The notes beneath the pieces were generated by a model that was not told the origin of the DNA, made no database searches, and saw only the letters and a list, made by a program, of their open reading frames with translations. The position numbers were made by a program, and so were the translations under genes. DNA of 64,000 nt from Paludibacteraceae bacterium (GTDB lineage Bacteria; Bacteroidota; Bacteroidia; Bacteroidales; Paludibacteraceae): NCBI GenBank assembly GCA_024401475.1, contig JAKSKZ010000007.1, positions 1 through 64,000 on the forward strand. The letters run 5' to 3'. Of the stretch, positions 41,751 through 52,600 are shown one piece after another; the stretch's first letter is position 1; each line of letters opens with the position of its first letter.

Positions 41751-44504
41751 TTAATTATCAAATCTTGCCAACGTGAAGTGTCCGCTTATTTCATAATCCA
41801 ATTCATCTACGCTGATGACATACCAATAGTCGGTAGCTGGCATATCGACTCCATTATAGACGCCATCCCAACCTGGGTAGAAGTCGCGATACTCTATCAA
41901 TAACTTACCATAGCGGTCGTAGATACGAACCTTATAATGCTTATAGAATCCTAAATTTTCAATTTCCCAAGTATCTTTGATTCCGTCACCATTAGGCGTC
42001 ATGTGATCTTCCGGATAGATCGGTATCAAGTAATAGAACGGCAAAGAAGATTCGCAACCAAGAGAATCTCTAACATGAGCGATGCTCGCTCCCACCTCAA
42101 TATTCTCCCAAAACGTTGAAGAGGATTGCCACATACCGTCATTCAAGGCATACAGATACTCCGGGATTCCACCCACAGCGACAATGTCCACCTCTCCCCT
42201 TTCGGCCGACAAATCCACACGTTCAATCACTGGTCCTGGACTGACACGCACCTGCACCGTTGCCGAATCAACACACTTGCCTCGTCTGACCATAACCTTA
42301 TAGTTCACATCCGTCGTCGTCCTAACTATCGGATTGCGGGTGTTAGCTCCACTCAAAAATGCGACAGGCGTCCATTGATACTGAGCACCCTCTATCGAGT
42401 CCACCTCCAACTGTTCCTCCAACCTACGACAACCATAGACGTCCTCCATATCCGACAACGAGAAAGCTGGATCAACATCCACTCGGACAACCACAAACGA
42501 GTCGCACTTGCCAACGCTTCCCATATTGAACTCATAGTCGCCCGACTCTGTAATCGGCTCATCGCCCACCCAAAGAGTATCGCCTTCGCAGATACGAGCA
42601 TCCGCCAAAACAGCCTCCTTCTTAGAATAGACAAACAAATTCAACTGCATGACGCTATCACAACCATTCACGGTGGTCAGGGAATCCGTATAGACGCCCG
42701 TCTCCGTAAATCCATCCACCGAGCCTCCCCAGCAGACCGTGTCGTACCGAGCGGTGAAATAGGAAGGATATTGTTCCACATTGACGACATAAATGATACT
42801 ATCACATTCGAACCGTTCACTCTTTATGAACGAATGGTAGATTCCGCCACTGGTGTAATCTTTGCCTTCATACGATACCATATCGCCTTCGCACAAATTC
42901 AAATCGACATAGACCGTCTGCGTCCTCACTATCACCACATCATAAACCACCAAGCTGTCGCAGCCCGCAGCCGTCGTCAAGGCAACTGGATACAAGCCAC
43001 TCTCCGTGACTACAACTCCTCCGTCAAGCTCCACATCTTGCGAACAAGAATATATTTTTATCGTATCCACCTTCGGCTTCGGCAACACCCAAAGATGGAG
43101 AACCATCACGCTATCGCAACCATTCACGCTCGTCAGGGAATCCACATAGGAACCCGTCTCCGTATGCCCATCCAACGAGTCACCGAAACATATCGTGTCA
43201 TAACGTTCTATAAAGTACTTCTCAAACACTTTCACTCTTATCGCGAAATAGACGCTATCACAATCAAAGATTTCACTCTTCAGCACATCCACATAACTGC
43301 CGGCCGTATTATAGCTCTTTCCGTTGAATTCAACAGATTCACCCTCACAGACATTCAGATAGACAACCTTCGTCTTGGGATGAAGCACATAGACATCATA
43401 GACCGTCACACTGTCGCACAAGCCATTAGCGGTTCGCACCGTATCACGATAAAAACCATCTTCTATAGCAGGGACGCCTCCTATGACCAAAGTATCACTC
43501 GAACAAGTGGTCACTTTTATCGTATCGACTACAGGCTCTGGCGGAACAATATCCAAATCCAGGCGAACCACCGTCGGTTCAGCACAACGATGCAACTTTC
43601 CCCAAACATAATAAGTGCCACTCATGGCCGACAAGCCATCCTCTACGACAGGATTCTGCTCCGTACTAAATTCCTTGCCATCAGGGCCAACCCAATGGAA
43701 CTCTTCCAAGACATTCGATTCGCAATAGAAACGCAACGTAGGGTCCTGACAAGAAGGCAACTCATACCTCGCCCTCAACTCCACAACCGGATCAGGAGGA
43801 CACTCTTCAATCAACTGCATGTTTTTACAGTCTTTGAAATCCTCAAAATAGGTCGTGCCATTTGTATTATCCTGGAAACGAATAGACTCAACGCCGCCAC
43901 CTCCGTAGACCCAATAGACATAAAAATTTTGCACCGTGCAAATATCCATTGCCTGCCTTTTGTACAAATCCCCATTTCGATAGAAATAAAGAATACCGTC
44001 ATGATATTCAAAACCCATCACTACGATATGAGCATCCAATCGCAACGGCGATTTAGGCTTATCAGCATCTGTCGCAGAGAACTCTATCTTATTAGAAACA
44101 TTCCTGGGTGCCGGTCGGGGCTGATTCCCGCCAAAGTCCAATTCAAACTCGGGTTCAAAATCCACAGACATACCGAAAACCAGGTGATAGCCACCACCTG
44201 TGACATCCAGCAAACGAGCCTCCAGCACAAAGTCGTCCGTATAACAACTCGTATCGCGGAAATAGTACCCCGTAGTCTGATAGGCAGAACCCGTATAATC
44301 AGGCACCATACCACCATCAGGACCAAAAAATTCAGAAGGAGTGTAATAGGTCGTATCGTTTTCTGTCAAACCATTCGTAGGTGAAGGTTCATCCACCAAA
44401 TAGGCCCACCATCTATAATAATCTTCACAAACATCTTCTGCCTGAAGAGAAACCACAGACATCAGAGTGAATATAGAAAGAAGGAAATATCTCAGACGAA
44501 CCAT
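41751..44504 (-). CDS. Large secreted protein with T9SS type-B (gliding-motility) C-terminal domain
   Basis: The start at 44504 gives 917 residues. A promoter at 44541-44569 excludes the longer frame start at 44615. The signal peptide is MVRLRYFLLSIFTLMSVVSLQA. The N-terminal ~240 residues look lectin-like (beta-rich, Trp and Asp rich). Then come two tandem modules of about 150 residues, each with TNGxCDS/NGCDSVMxLxL and RYDTxCxGxSxDGxTETGxYxDSLT motifs (about 335-490 and 490-640) plus a partial third. The last ~90 residues (HMTPNGDGIKDTWEIENLGFY...GHFTLARF) are the T9SS type-B sorting domain. It is exported to the surface or medium. Adhesin-like function is a guess. Confidence 0.88.
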   Translation of the reverse strand: MVRLRYFLLSIFTLMSVVSLQAEDVCEDYYRWWAYLVDEPSPTNGLTENDTTYYTPSEFFGPDGGMVPDYTGSAYQTTGYYFRDTSCYTDDFVLEARLLDVTGGGYHLVFGMSVDFEPEFELDFGGNQPRPAPRNVSNKIEFSATDADKPKSPLRLDAHIVVMGFEYHDGILYFYRNGDLYKRQAMDICTVQNFYVYWVYGGGGVESIRFQDNTNGTTYFEDFKDCKNMQLIEECPPDPVVELRARYELPSCQDPTLRFYCESNVLEEFHWVGPDGKEFSTEQNPVVEDGLSAMSGTYYVWGKLHRCAEPTVVRLDLDIVPPEPVVDTIKVTTCSSDTLVIGGVPAIEDGFYRDTVRTANGLCDSVTVYDVYVLHPKTKVVYLNVCEGESVEFNGKSYNTAGSYVDVLKSEIFDCDSVYFAIRVKVFEKYFIERYDTICFGDSLDGHTETGSYVDSLTSVNGCDSVMVLHLWVLPKPKVDTIKIYSCSQDVELDGGVVVTESGLYPVALTTAAGCDSLVVYDVVIVRTQTVYVDLNLCEGDMVSYEGKDYTSGGIYHSFIKSERFECDSIIYVVNVEQYPSYFTARYDTVCWGGSVDGFTETGVYTDSLTTVNGCDSVMQLNLFVYSKKEAVLADARICEGDTLWVGDEPITESGDYEFNMGSVGKCDSFVVVRVDVDPAFSLSDMEDVYGCRRLEEQLEVDSIEGAQYQWTPVAFLSGANTRNPIVRTTTDVNYKVMVRRGKCVDSATVQVRVSPGPVIERVDLSAERGEVDIVAVGGIPEYLYALNDGMWQSSSTFWENIEVGASIAHVRDSLGCESSLPFYYLIPIYPEDHMTPNGDGIKDTWEIENLGFYKHYKVRIYDRYGKLLIEYRDFYPGWDGVYNGVDMPATDYWYVISVDELDYEISGHFTLARFDN

Positions 44505-44540
44505 TTTAAAGCTAATATAAAAATCACCTAACTTATTTTG

Positions 44541-44569
44541 CAAAAATACATAAAAAAAAGGAGAGCAAA
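44541..44569 (-). promoter_or_regulatory. Promoter of the T9SS type-B gene
   Basis: On the minus strand: TTTG (44569-44566), 17 nt, TATTTTTG (44548-44541), 36 bp before the chosen ATG. Confidence 0.6.
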
Positions 44570-44631
44570 CAATTCTGTTGTAAAATATTAGAAGGTTACA
44601 AAATTCAATCGACAAGCAAATCGTCCAATTC

Positions 44632-44667
44632 TACACAATCCCTAAAATATACACAATCCCTAAAATA
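44632..44667. repeat. 18-bp tandem direct repeat
   Basis: TACACAATCCCTAAAATA occurs twice head to tail (44632-44649 and 44650-44667) in the 286-bp divergent space between the T9SS type-B gene and the lipoprotein gene. No open frame crosses it. It could be an operator pair or simple slippage. Confidence 0.75.
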
Positions 44668-44790
44668 ATGGATAAATCTGCCTCTTGCGGTTAAATAATG
44701 TTTATAAAAAAGAAATATTCAACCTCATCAATATAACCATTGACAATAAATGTGTAATTTGGCACAAAATCTTGTAATAACAGTCAGAAG

Positions 44791-45627
44791 ATGAACAAAC
44801 TTTCTTTCTTATTGGCAATTCAGCCCTTAGCATTTACCCTGTTTCTTGGAAGTTGTGATTCCAAGAAAAACCAAATGGCAAAGAGTGGGCAATTCCAATT
44901 GTCAGAAGAGACACTAAACGACACAACCTACATTTACGACTCAATCGGTGGGAATGTCATCTTCGCTATTTTTGCAGGAACAGATATAGAAAGCGTTCCG
45001 ACCAACAATCCCGAATGGAACGAATTAGCCGTGACCGTATCCATTGATCCACAAGGTGCCAACAATGAAATATCAGAGGGCAAGACATTGACCAACAAAG
45101 AGAAAGAGGAGATTGGTTACATCATAAAAAACCAAAGTTTTTGGGAAAAAGACAAGAGCGGCTCCGCCCCTGTCGGCATTCTCCGTGGCTTCATCAAAAA
45201 TTCAGATATCGCTCCCAACTCCATCATAGAAAACATCATAAAAAACCGATGCTTATCGGAAAAAAATCGCACACTTTCCGGCATGGAGGAGATTGTCAAC
45301 AAATACGATTTTGTCAACTACCAATTCGACTCCCTATTAAACAATCTTGACTTCTACACCGAAGAATACAAAGACCTCAACGACATTGAAGAGTACATTT
45401 TGGAAGACAGCTGGCTTTCAGACCCAGGATCGGACAGACTATCCATGCTATTCCTTCAAGAGCAACTCATTGCCATTGTCCACAAAAGACCTATGGAAAT
45501 ATCCAACACAACAGCGTTCGACCTTCCCGGCAAGAGAACAATGCTCATTCTCCCCAACGTAAAAACCGATTTGGCTGACAAACTTTTAAAATTCAAAACT
45601 GAATTTTATACAAGCTTCTTCGAGTAG
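44791..45627 (+). CDS. Hypothetical lipoprotein
   Basis: This 278-residue protein of unrecognised family has a lipoprotein signal (MNKLSFLLAIQPLAFTLFLGSC). The mature part is acidic and alternates predicted strands and helices, with no catalytic motif I can name. The Cys is followed by DSKKNQ rather than an acidic tag, so retention at the inner leaflet is as likely as surface export. It stands between two divergent or independent units: the T9SS type-B gene to the left (opposite strand) and ileS to the right, with 204 bp to ileS. Confidence 0.75.
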   Translation: MNKLSFLLAIQPLAFTLFLGSCDSKKNQMAKSGQFQLSEETLNDTTYIYDSIGGNVIFAIFAGTDIESVPTNNPEWNELAVTVSIDPQGANNEISEGKTLTNKEKEEIGYIIKNQSFWEKDKSGSAPVGILRGFIKNSDIAPNSIIENIIKNRCLSEKNRTLSGMEEIVNKYDFVNYQFDSLLNNLDFYTEEYKDLNDIEEYILEDSWLSDPGSDRLSMLFLQEQLIAIVHKRPMEISNTTAFDLPGKRTMLILPNVKTDLADKLLKFKTEFYTSFFE

Positions 45628-45726
45628 AATTCAACTTGAACGACACACCATTCCTACCTATTTTTATTGTTCCAACCTTTACATTTCTCCAGACAAGAGG
45701 CAAAATCTTCATTTTTTGACCTTTGA

Positions 45727-45759
45727 ATTGTATTTTTTGCAGATTTAACGGTAACTTTG
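45727..45759 (+). promoter_or_regulatory. Candidate ileS promoter
   Basis: ATTG (45727-45730), 21 nt, TAACTTTG (45752-45759), 72 bp before the ileS ATG. Confidence 0.55.
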
Positions 45760-45831
45760 CGAAAGTTATTGGTAAGGTGCGTATTGTCCTTATCTCTCAG
45801 AAGAGAAAAACAATAGAAATTCATTATATAA

Positions 45832-48800
45832 ATGGCTAAAAAATTTGCAGAACACAGCAACTTCAACCTCTCAGAAATCAACAAAGAGGTTTTGAAACAG
45901 TGGAACGAAAACGATGTGTTCCACAAAAGTGTATCAACACGCGAAGGTGCTCCTACTTTCGTATTCTTCGAAGGACCTCCATCGGCTAATGGTATGCCTG
46001 GTATTCACCACGTGATGGCTCGTTCCATTAAGGATATTTTCTGCAGATATAAGACCATGAAAGGTTTCCACGTAAAGCGTAAGGCCGGTTGGGATACTCA
46101 CGGACTTCCTGTGGAATTGGGTGTCGAGAAGGAACTTGGCATCACAAAAGAGGACATCGGAAAGAAAATCTCCGTTGACGACTACAACAACGCTTGCCGC
46201 ACCAACGTGATGAAGTTCACGAAAGAGTGGACCGACCTAACTCAAAAGATGGGTTATTGGGTTGACTTGGAAAACCCATACATCACTTACGACAACAAAT
46301 ACATCGAGACCCTTTGGTACCTTTTGAAGGAACTTTACAAGAAGGATTATCTCTACAAAGGTTATACTATCCAACCTTACTCACCTGCAGCAGGAACGGG
46401 ACTCAGCTCTCACGAGTTGAACCAACCCGGTTGCTACCGTGATGTGAAGGACACAACTGTTGTGGCTCAATTCAAGATGTTGGACCCTAAGCCTGAAATG
46501 GCTCAATTCGGAACTCCTTACTTCTTGGCTTGGACCACTACTCCTTGGACATTGTCTTCCAACACAGCTCTTTGCGTTGGACCAAACATCCAATATGTTG
46601 CCGTTCAATCTTTCAATCCTTACACAGGCCAACCTTCGACTTACGTATTGGCTAAGGATTTGTTGAACGCACACTTCAACCCTAAGGCTGCAGAGGTGGC
46701 TTTCGAGGATTACAAGCCAGGCGACAAACTAGTTCCATTCAAAGTAATCGCCGAATACAAGGGTACTGACCTTGTCGGCATGAAATATGAGCAGTTGATG
46801 AACTGGATCACTCCTGAGAATGCAGACCAAGCATTCCGTGTCATCCCAGGAGACTATGTAACAACAGAGGATGGTACAGGTATCGTACACATCGCACCAA
46901 CTTTCGGTGCGGACGATGCCAAAGTTGCCAAGGCTGCCGGCATTCCTCCATTGCAATTGGTTGACAAGAACGGAAACCTTCGTCCATCGGTAGATTTGAC
47001 AGGTAAATTCTACTTGTTGAGCGACTTGGATCAAGATTACGTTAAGACACACATCAACGTTGAGGCTTACAAGAAATTCGAGGGACGCTTCGTAAAGAAC
47101 GCTTACGACGCCAACTTGACAGATAAGGACGAGACGCTCGACATCTCCATCTGTATGGAAATGAAGGTGAACAACCAAGCCTTCAAGATTGAAAAGCACG
47201 TCCACAACTACCCTCACTGCTGGCGTACGGACAAGCCAGTCCTTTACTATCCATTGGATAGCTGGTTCATCCGTTCCACCAAAGCTCGTGAGAGAATGAT
47301 GGAATTGAACAAGACCATCCTTTGGAAGCCTGAATCAACAGGCACAGGCCGTTTCGGAAAGTGGCTGGAAAACTTGAACGACTGGAACCTTTCTCGTTCT
47401 CGCTACTGGGGTACTCCATTGCCAATCTGGCGTACGGAAGAGGGCACCGAAGAGAAGTGCATCGGTTCTATCGCAGAGTTGTTCGAAGAGATCGACAAGT
47501 CTATCAAGGCCGGTTTCATGAAGGAGAACCCTTGGAAGAACTTCAAGGTGGGCGACTACTCTAAGGAGAACTACGATCCTAAGAACATTGACCTTCACCG
47601 TCCTTATATCGACAATGTCATCTTGGTTTCTGACAGCGGCAAGCCAATGAAACGCGAGAGCGACTTGATCGACGTTTGGTTCGACTCTGGTGCGATGCCT
47701 TTCGCACAACAACACTATCCATTCGAGAACAAAGAGGTGGTTGATAACGGCGAGTTCTACCCTGCAGACTTCATCGCAGAAGGTGTGGACCAAACTCGTG
47801 GTTGGTTCTTCACATTGCACGCCATCTCTACCATGATCAAGGATAGCGTAGCCTTCAAGGCAGTTATTTCCAATGGTTTGGTGCTTGATAAGAATGGTAA
47901 CAAGATGTCTAAGCGTTTGGGCAATGCGGTGGATCCATTCGGAGCTATCGAGAAGTATGGTTCAGACCCACTTCGTTGGTATATGATTACCAACGCATCG
48001 CCTTGGGACAACTTGAAATTTGACACAGACGGTATCGAGGAGGTTCGTCGCAAATTCTTCGGCACACTCTACAATACTTACTCATTCTTCGCATTGTATG
48101 CAAATGTGGACAACTTCACCAATAGCCAACCTCAGGTTCCTATGGAGAAGCGTCCTGAGATTGACCGTTGGATCATCTCTTTGCTCAACTCCTTGATCAA
48201 GGAGGTTGACGAGAGCTACAACGACTACGAGCCAACTAAGGCTGGTCGTGCCATCTCCAACTTCGTCAACGACCACTTGAGTAACTGGTACGTACGTTTG
48301 AACCGCAAACGCTTCTGGGGAGGAACCCTCACAGAAGACAAGTTGGCAGCATACCAAACACTCTACACTTGCTTGGATACGGTAGCTCGCTTGATGGCGC
48401 CTATCGCTCCATTCTATGCAGACCAATTGTTCTTGGATTTGAACAATGCAACAGGTTGCGACAAGAGCGAATCGGTTCACTTGGCAGACTTCCCTAAATA
48501 TAACGAAGCCTTGATTAACAAGACGTTGGAAGAGCGCATGCAGTTGGCTCAAGACATCTCGTCAATGACTTTGTCACTCCGCAAGAAGGAGAACATCAAG
48601 GTTCGTCAACCGCTCAAGCAAATCATGGTGCCTATCTTGGCCGAGCACGAGCAAGAGAACATCGAGGCAGTTAAGGATTTGATCATGAACGAGGTGAATG
48701 TCAAGGAAATCAACTTCGTGGACGATTCAGCAGGCATCTTGGTGAAGAAGATCAAGCCAGACTTCAAGAAACTCGGTCCTAAGTGCGGTAAGAGCATGAA

Positions 48801-49263
48801 GGCGGTTGCCGCTCAATTGCAAGCATTGCCACAAGAGGAGATCAGCAAATTGGAGAAGAACGGCAGTTACGAAATCAATATCGACGGCAACGCTATCATT
48901 GTTGACAAAGCAGATGTCGAGATCCTCTCAGAAGATATTCCAGGCTGGTTGGTTGCCAACAACGGCACCATCACCATCGCTTTGGACGTGACAATCACTC
49001 CAGAGTTGCAGAAGGAAGGTATCGCTCGTGAATTCATCAACCGTATCCAAAACATCCGTAAGTCAAGCGGATTTGAGATTACGGATAAAATCACGATCAA
49101 CATTGAAAAGTCAGACAATGTCAATGCTGCGGTAGAAGAATTCAAGGAGTACATCGCTTCTCAAGTTCTCGCCAATACAATCTCATTGGTTGATAAAGTA
49201 GCCAATCCAACCGAATTGGATTTCGACGACTTCAAGGTTAACATTGAGGTGAAGAAGGCATAA
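45832..49263 (+). CDS. ileS: Isoleucyl-tRNA synthetase, long (eukaryote-like) form
   Basis: This 1143-residue protein charges tRNA-Ile. The class I HIGH-type motif is PPSANGMPGIHH (about 47-58) and KMSKR appears as NKMSKRLGN (about 688-696). The editing domain includes TTTPWTLSSNTAL and GTGIVHIAPTFGADD. The length, about 200 residues above the E. coli enzyme, and the C-terminal extension place it in the IleS2/eukaryote-like clade, whose members are often less sensitive to mupirocin; sensitivity here is not shown. Codon use is that of a highly expressed gene. The dksA/lspA genes that often follow ileS in Bacteroidota are absent. Confidence 0.96.
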   Translation: MAKKFAEHSNFNLSEINKEVLKQWNENDVFHKSVSTREGAPTFVFFEGPPSANGMPGIHHVMARSIKDIFCRYKTMKGFHVKRKAGWDTHGLPVELGVEKELGITKEDIGKKISVDDYNNACRTNVMKFTKEWTDLTQKMGYWVDLENPYITYDNKYIETLWYLLKELYKKDYLYKGYTIQPYSPAAGTGLSSHELNQPGCYRDVKDTTVVAQFKMLDPKPEMAQFGTPYFLAWTTTPWTLSSNTALCVGPNIQYVAVQSFNPYTGQPSTYVLAKDLLNAHFNPKAAEVAFEDYKPGDKLVPFKVIAEYKGTDLVGMKYEQLMNWITPENADQAFRVIPGDYVTTEDGTGIVHIAPTFGADDAKVAKAAGIPPLQLVDKNGNLRPSVDLTGKFYLLSDLDQDYVKTHINVEAYKKFEGRFVKNAYDANLTDKDETLDISICMEMKVNNQAFKIEKHVHNYPHCWRTDKPVLYYPLDSWFIRSTKARERMMELNKTILWKPESTGTGRFGKWLENLNDWNLSRSRYWGTPLPIWRTEEGTEEKCIGSIAELFEEIDKSIKAGFMKENPWKNFKVGDYSKENYDPKNIDLHRPYIDNVILVSDSGKPMKRESDLIDVWFDSGAMPFAQQHYPFENKEVVDNGEFYPADFIAEGVDQTRGWFFTLHAISTMIKDSVAFKAVISNGLVLDKNGNKMSKRLGNAVDPFGAIEKYGSDPLRWYMITNASPWDNLKFDTDGIEEVRRKFFGTLYNTYSFFALYANVDNFTNSQPQVPMEKRPEIDRWIISLLNSLIKEVDESYNDYEPTKAGRAISNFVNDHLSNWYVRLNRKRFWGGTLTEDKLAAYQTLYTCLDTVARLMAPIAPFYADQLFLDLNNATGCDKSESVHLADFPKYNEALINKTLEERMQLAQDISSMTLSLRKKENIKVRQPLKQIMVPILAEHEQENIEAVKDLIMNEVNVKEINFVDDSAGILVKKIKPDFKKLGPKCGKSMKAVAAQLQALPQEEISKLEKNGSYEINIDGNAIIVDKADVEILSEDIPGWLVANNGTITIALDVTITPELQKEGIAREFINRIQNIRKSSGFEITDKITINIEKSDNVNAAVEEFKEYIASQVLANTISLVDKVANPTELDFDDFKVNIEVKKA

Positions 49264-49287
49264 CAAGGTTATTTATACAAACATTCC

Positions 49288-49330
49288 AAGAGAGAGAGAT
49301 TCCCATCAAAAGAATCTCTCTCTCTTTATT
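49288..49330 (+). terminator. ileS terminator
   Basis: AAGAGAGAGAGATTC (49288-49302) and GAATCTCTCTCTCTT (49312-49326) form a perfect 15-bp stem, then TATTT. The next ~280 bp hold no gene. Confidence 0.85.
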
Positions 49331-49613
49331 TATCCCGGTCAAAGAAGACACAAAGATTTCTTATTCCAATTTCCCCTTTGGGGTATAAAACTAATAGTGA
49401 AGAAAAACAACATACACAGATACGATTAACGATATTTTACCCGAATTCATCGATATTTTTCAGCATCAAATTCGATTGCACTCATTTCCATTCCTAAATG
49501 AAACGATATTACCGCTGTTTGCACTATTTTTACCATTCCTATTCCTACAAATTTGCTAAAATTGCAATGTGAGATTTTCCAATTAGATATTAATGAACTA
49601 TAAAACAAATATC

Positions 49614-52600
49614 ATGAGAACACTTTACAAATCAATGATGGCAGCAGCCTCTGGTTTGATGCTGTGTGCGTCTGTAAGTGCACAGAATCTTCCTGGCACA
49701 AAAATGAGCATCAACGTCAACGGAAAAAACCGTACGATAGATGTCTATGCTCCTAATGGAATGGGAGAAAATAGACCGATGTTGATTTCTGCCCACGGTA
49801 TGGGTCAAGATATCGGTTATCAAAAGTCTATGTCACGTTGGGACCTTGTGGCCGACACTGCAAAATTCCTTGTTGTTTATCCAGCATCTGATGGTTCAAC
49901 TTGGAACTTGGATGGCAATGGCTCCGACATCGCCTTTATGAAAGCCATCATCAAAGAGATGAGCTCTAAGTACAAAATCGACTTGAACCGTGTCTATATG
50001 TCCGGCTTCTCCATGGGCGGTATGCTTACTTACATTGTTGCCAACAACATGGCGGACCAAATTGCCGCTTGCGCACCATTGTCAGGTTATCCTATCGGAG
50101 ACAAGACAGCCAAGCCTTCACGTCCGATACCAATCATCCACACCAACGGTGATGGAGACGATGTGGTACACTACGAGCCTTGGAAAGGTTATTTCAACGG
50201 TATGTACCAAGAGCAACAAGGTGCCTACGCACAAGCAGAGTCTTGGGCAAAAGCCAATGGTTGTGACGCAACTCCTGTAGAAGTGAAAATAGACAACACG
50301 GCTACACGTTATATGTGGAAGAACGGCGAATGCGGCGTTGAGGTATGGTTGAACAAAGTTTATAGAAGAGGCCACGTTCCTTCCAATGAAGGTTACCACT
50401 CAGCTCGTGAAATCTGGAAATTCGTCAGCCAATACTCTTTGTCTTGCGGAGCTCCAAAAGAACCAGAAGAGGTAGCTCCTTATAATGGAACGCCTGCATC
50501 TATCCCTGGCACAATCGAGGCTGAGGAGTACGATTTCGGTGGACAAGGCGTTTCTTACAACGATAAAGATTCTCAAAATCATGGAGAGGCCTTCCGTAAC
50601 GACGGTGTGGACATCTACAAGAAAGACAACGGTGCTATTGTAGTAGGTTACAACCAAAATGGTGAATGGTTGAACTATACTGTAGATGTGAAGGAGACTT
50701 CTAAATATACAGTTACTATTTCAGCTGCTACTGACAACGCTACAGCATCTTTCCAACTCCTAATCGACGGTAATGCTGTGACAGGCGAAGTAAGCGCTCC
50801 TAACACAGGCGACTTCTCCAAGTTCTCTACTATCAAAGTTCGCACCAAGGAGATTCCTGCTGGCGAGCACACACTTCAACTATTGGTTGTCAACGACTGG
50901 TTCGACATCGACAACATGAAGTTTGAGATATACGAGTCTAACGGCAATGAACCTTACGACGACAATGGTTGCGTTGTTGGAATGCGTGACAACGACGAGT
51001 TGGCATCTATATTCTCTACAATCAGCTTAAGCAACGTCAATCCAAAGGTTAAGCCTACGACCAACCACAACCCTATCATGACGCAACGTTATGGTGCCGA
51101 CCCTTGTGCAATGGTTTACGGCGACTCCGTATATATCTACATGACGCACGATATCTACGAGTATGAAAACGGCAGTATCAAGAGCAACGGATATGGCAAA
51201 ATCACGGAGATCGTCTGTCTTTCTTCTGCCGACCTTGTCAACTGGACTGACCACGGACCAATGAAAGTTGCTGGCTCAGGCGGAATCTCCAAGGCTTCCA
51301 ACTCTTGGGCCCCAACTGCTTGCCACGCAAAAATAAACGGAAAGGATCGTTTCTTCCTATATTTTGCCAATAATGCCAATGGTATCTATGTGGTAGCAGC
51401 AAACACTCCTTACGGACCATGGGAGGATGTGAGAAATGGAGCCGGACTAATCACCCGCGCCACTCCTAACTGCCAAGATGTAACTTGGTTGTTTGACCCA
51501 GCCGTACTTGTTGATGAGGATGGTACAGGTTACCTCTACTTCGGTGGTGGCGTGCCTGACGGCAGACAAGAGAACCCAGGAACAGCACGTATTGCCAAGT
51601 TAGGTAAGGACTTCATCAGCATTGATGGCACGCCTGCATCATTGAATCCTCCTTATCTATTTGAGGATGCTGGTATCAATAAGATCGGCAACAAGTATGT
51701 TTACTCATACTGTACGAACTGGAACGTACCAGTCGGCAACCAATTTGGCATCTCTAACGCTGTGATTGCTACAATGACATCTTCCAGCCCAATGTCAGGC
51801 TTCAAATTCGACCGCAAGGTGTTCGACAACCCATCAAGATGGTTGGGTGACAATGGTAACAACCACCACGGATTCTTCAAATTCAAAGGCAAGTGGTACA
51901 TCTGCTATCACAGCCAATGGATTCAAAATCAAATCGGTGTAAAGGGTGGTTATCGTAGCTCGCACGTTGACTACGCTAATGTTGACGAAGAGAAAGGACA
52001 AATCTTAGGCGTAGATGCCGGCACGACCAAAGGCGTTTCTCAAGTTACTCCTGTTGATGCTACCAAATTTATCCAAGCAGAGTGTTTCGCATGGCAAAAC
52101 GGCATCGAAGTCAACTATGTAGGCAAATCAACCAACATGGCTGTTAGCGGCAAAGATGGTTCATGGATTGGTCTATGCGGTGTCAAGGCTGAGGGCGTTA
52201 ACAAGTTCAAGGCTCGTGTTTCTGCGCCATGCGGCGGTGCCATCAGAATCACAACAGGTTCAGCTAACGGAACGGTAATCGGATATTTGAATGTAGAGGC
52301 CAACACATCATTCGACGAGTTCGAGTGTAAGTTGCTTTCCGATATTCCTGCTGCTACCGACTTGTTCTTCACATTCAGCGGTGAGTTGCAATTCGACTCT
52401 TGGCAAATGTTCTACGTTGACCCAACCAACAACGAGACAATAGATGCTTCTGCATCAAATCTCATGGTTGAGCCAAACCCTGCAAAGGATGTGATTACCG
52501 TAAGTGGATTGAACAAGGGCGACATCATCACCATCAGAACAATGACAGGTGTTGTCAAGAAGGCATTTGTTGCCGAGTCTGAGGCCGTCGAGGTTGAAGT

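Noticed and set aside
42126..44384. 752-codon plus-strand open frame
   Set aside because: It is the antisense shadow of the T9SS type-B gene. The minus-strand reading has a signal peptide, repeats and a sorting domain, while this one is compositionally odd with no domain.
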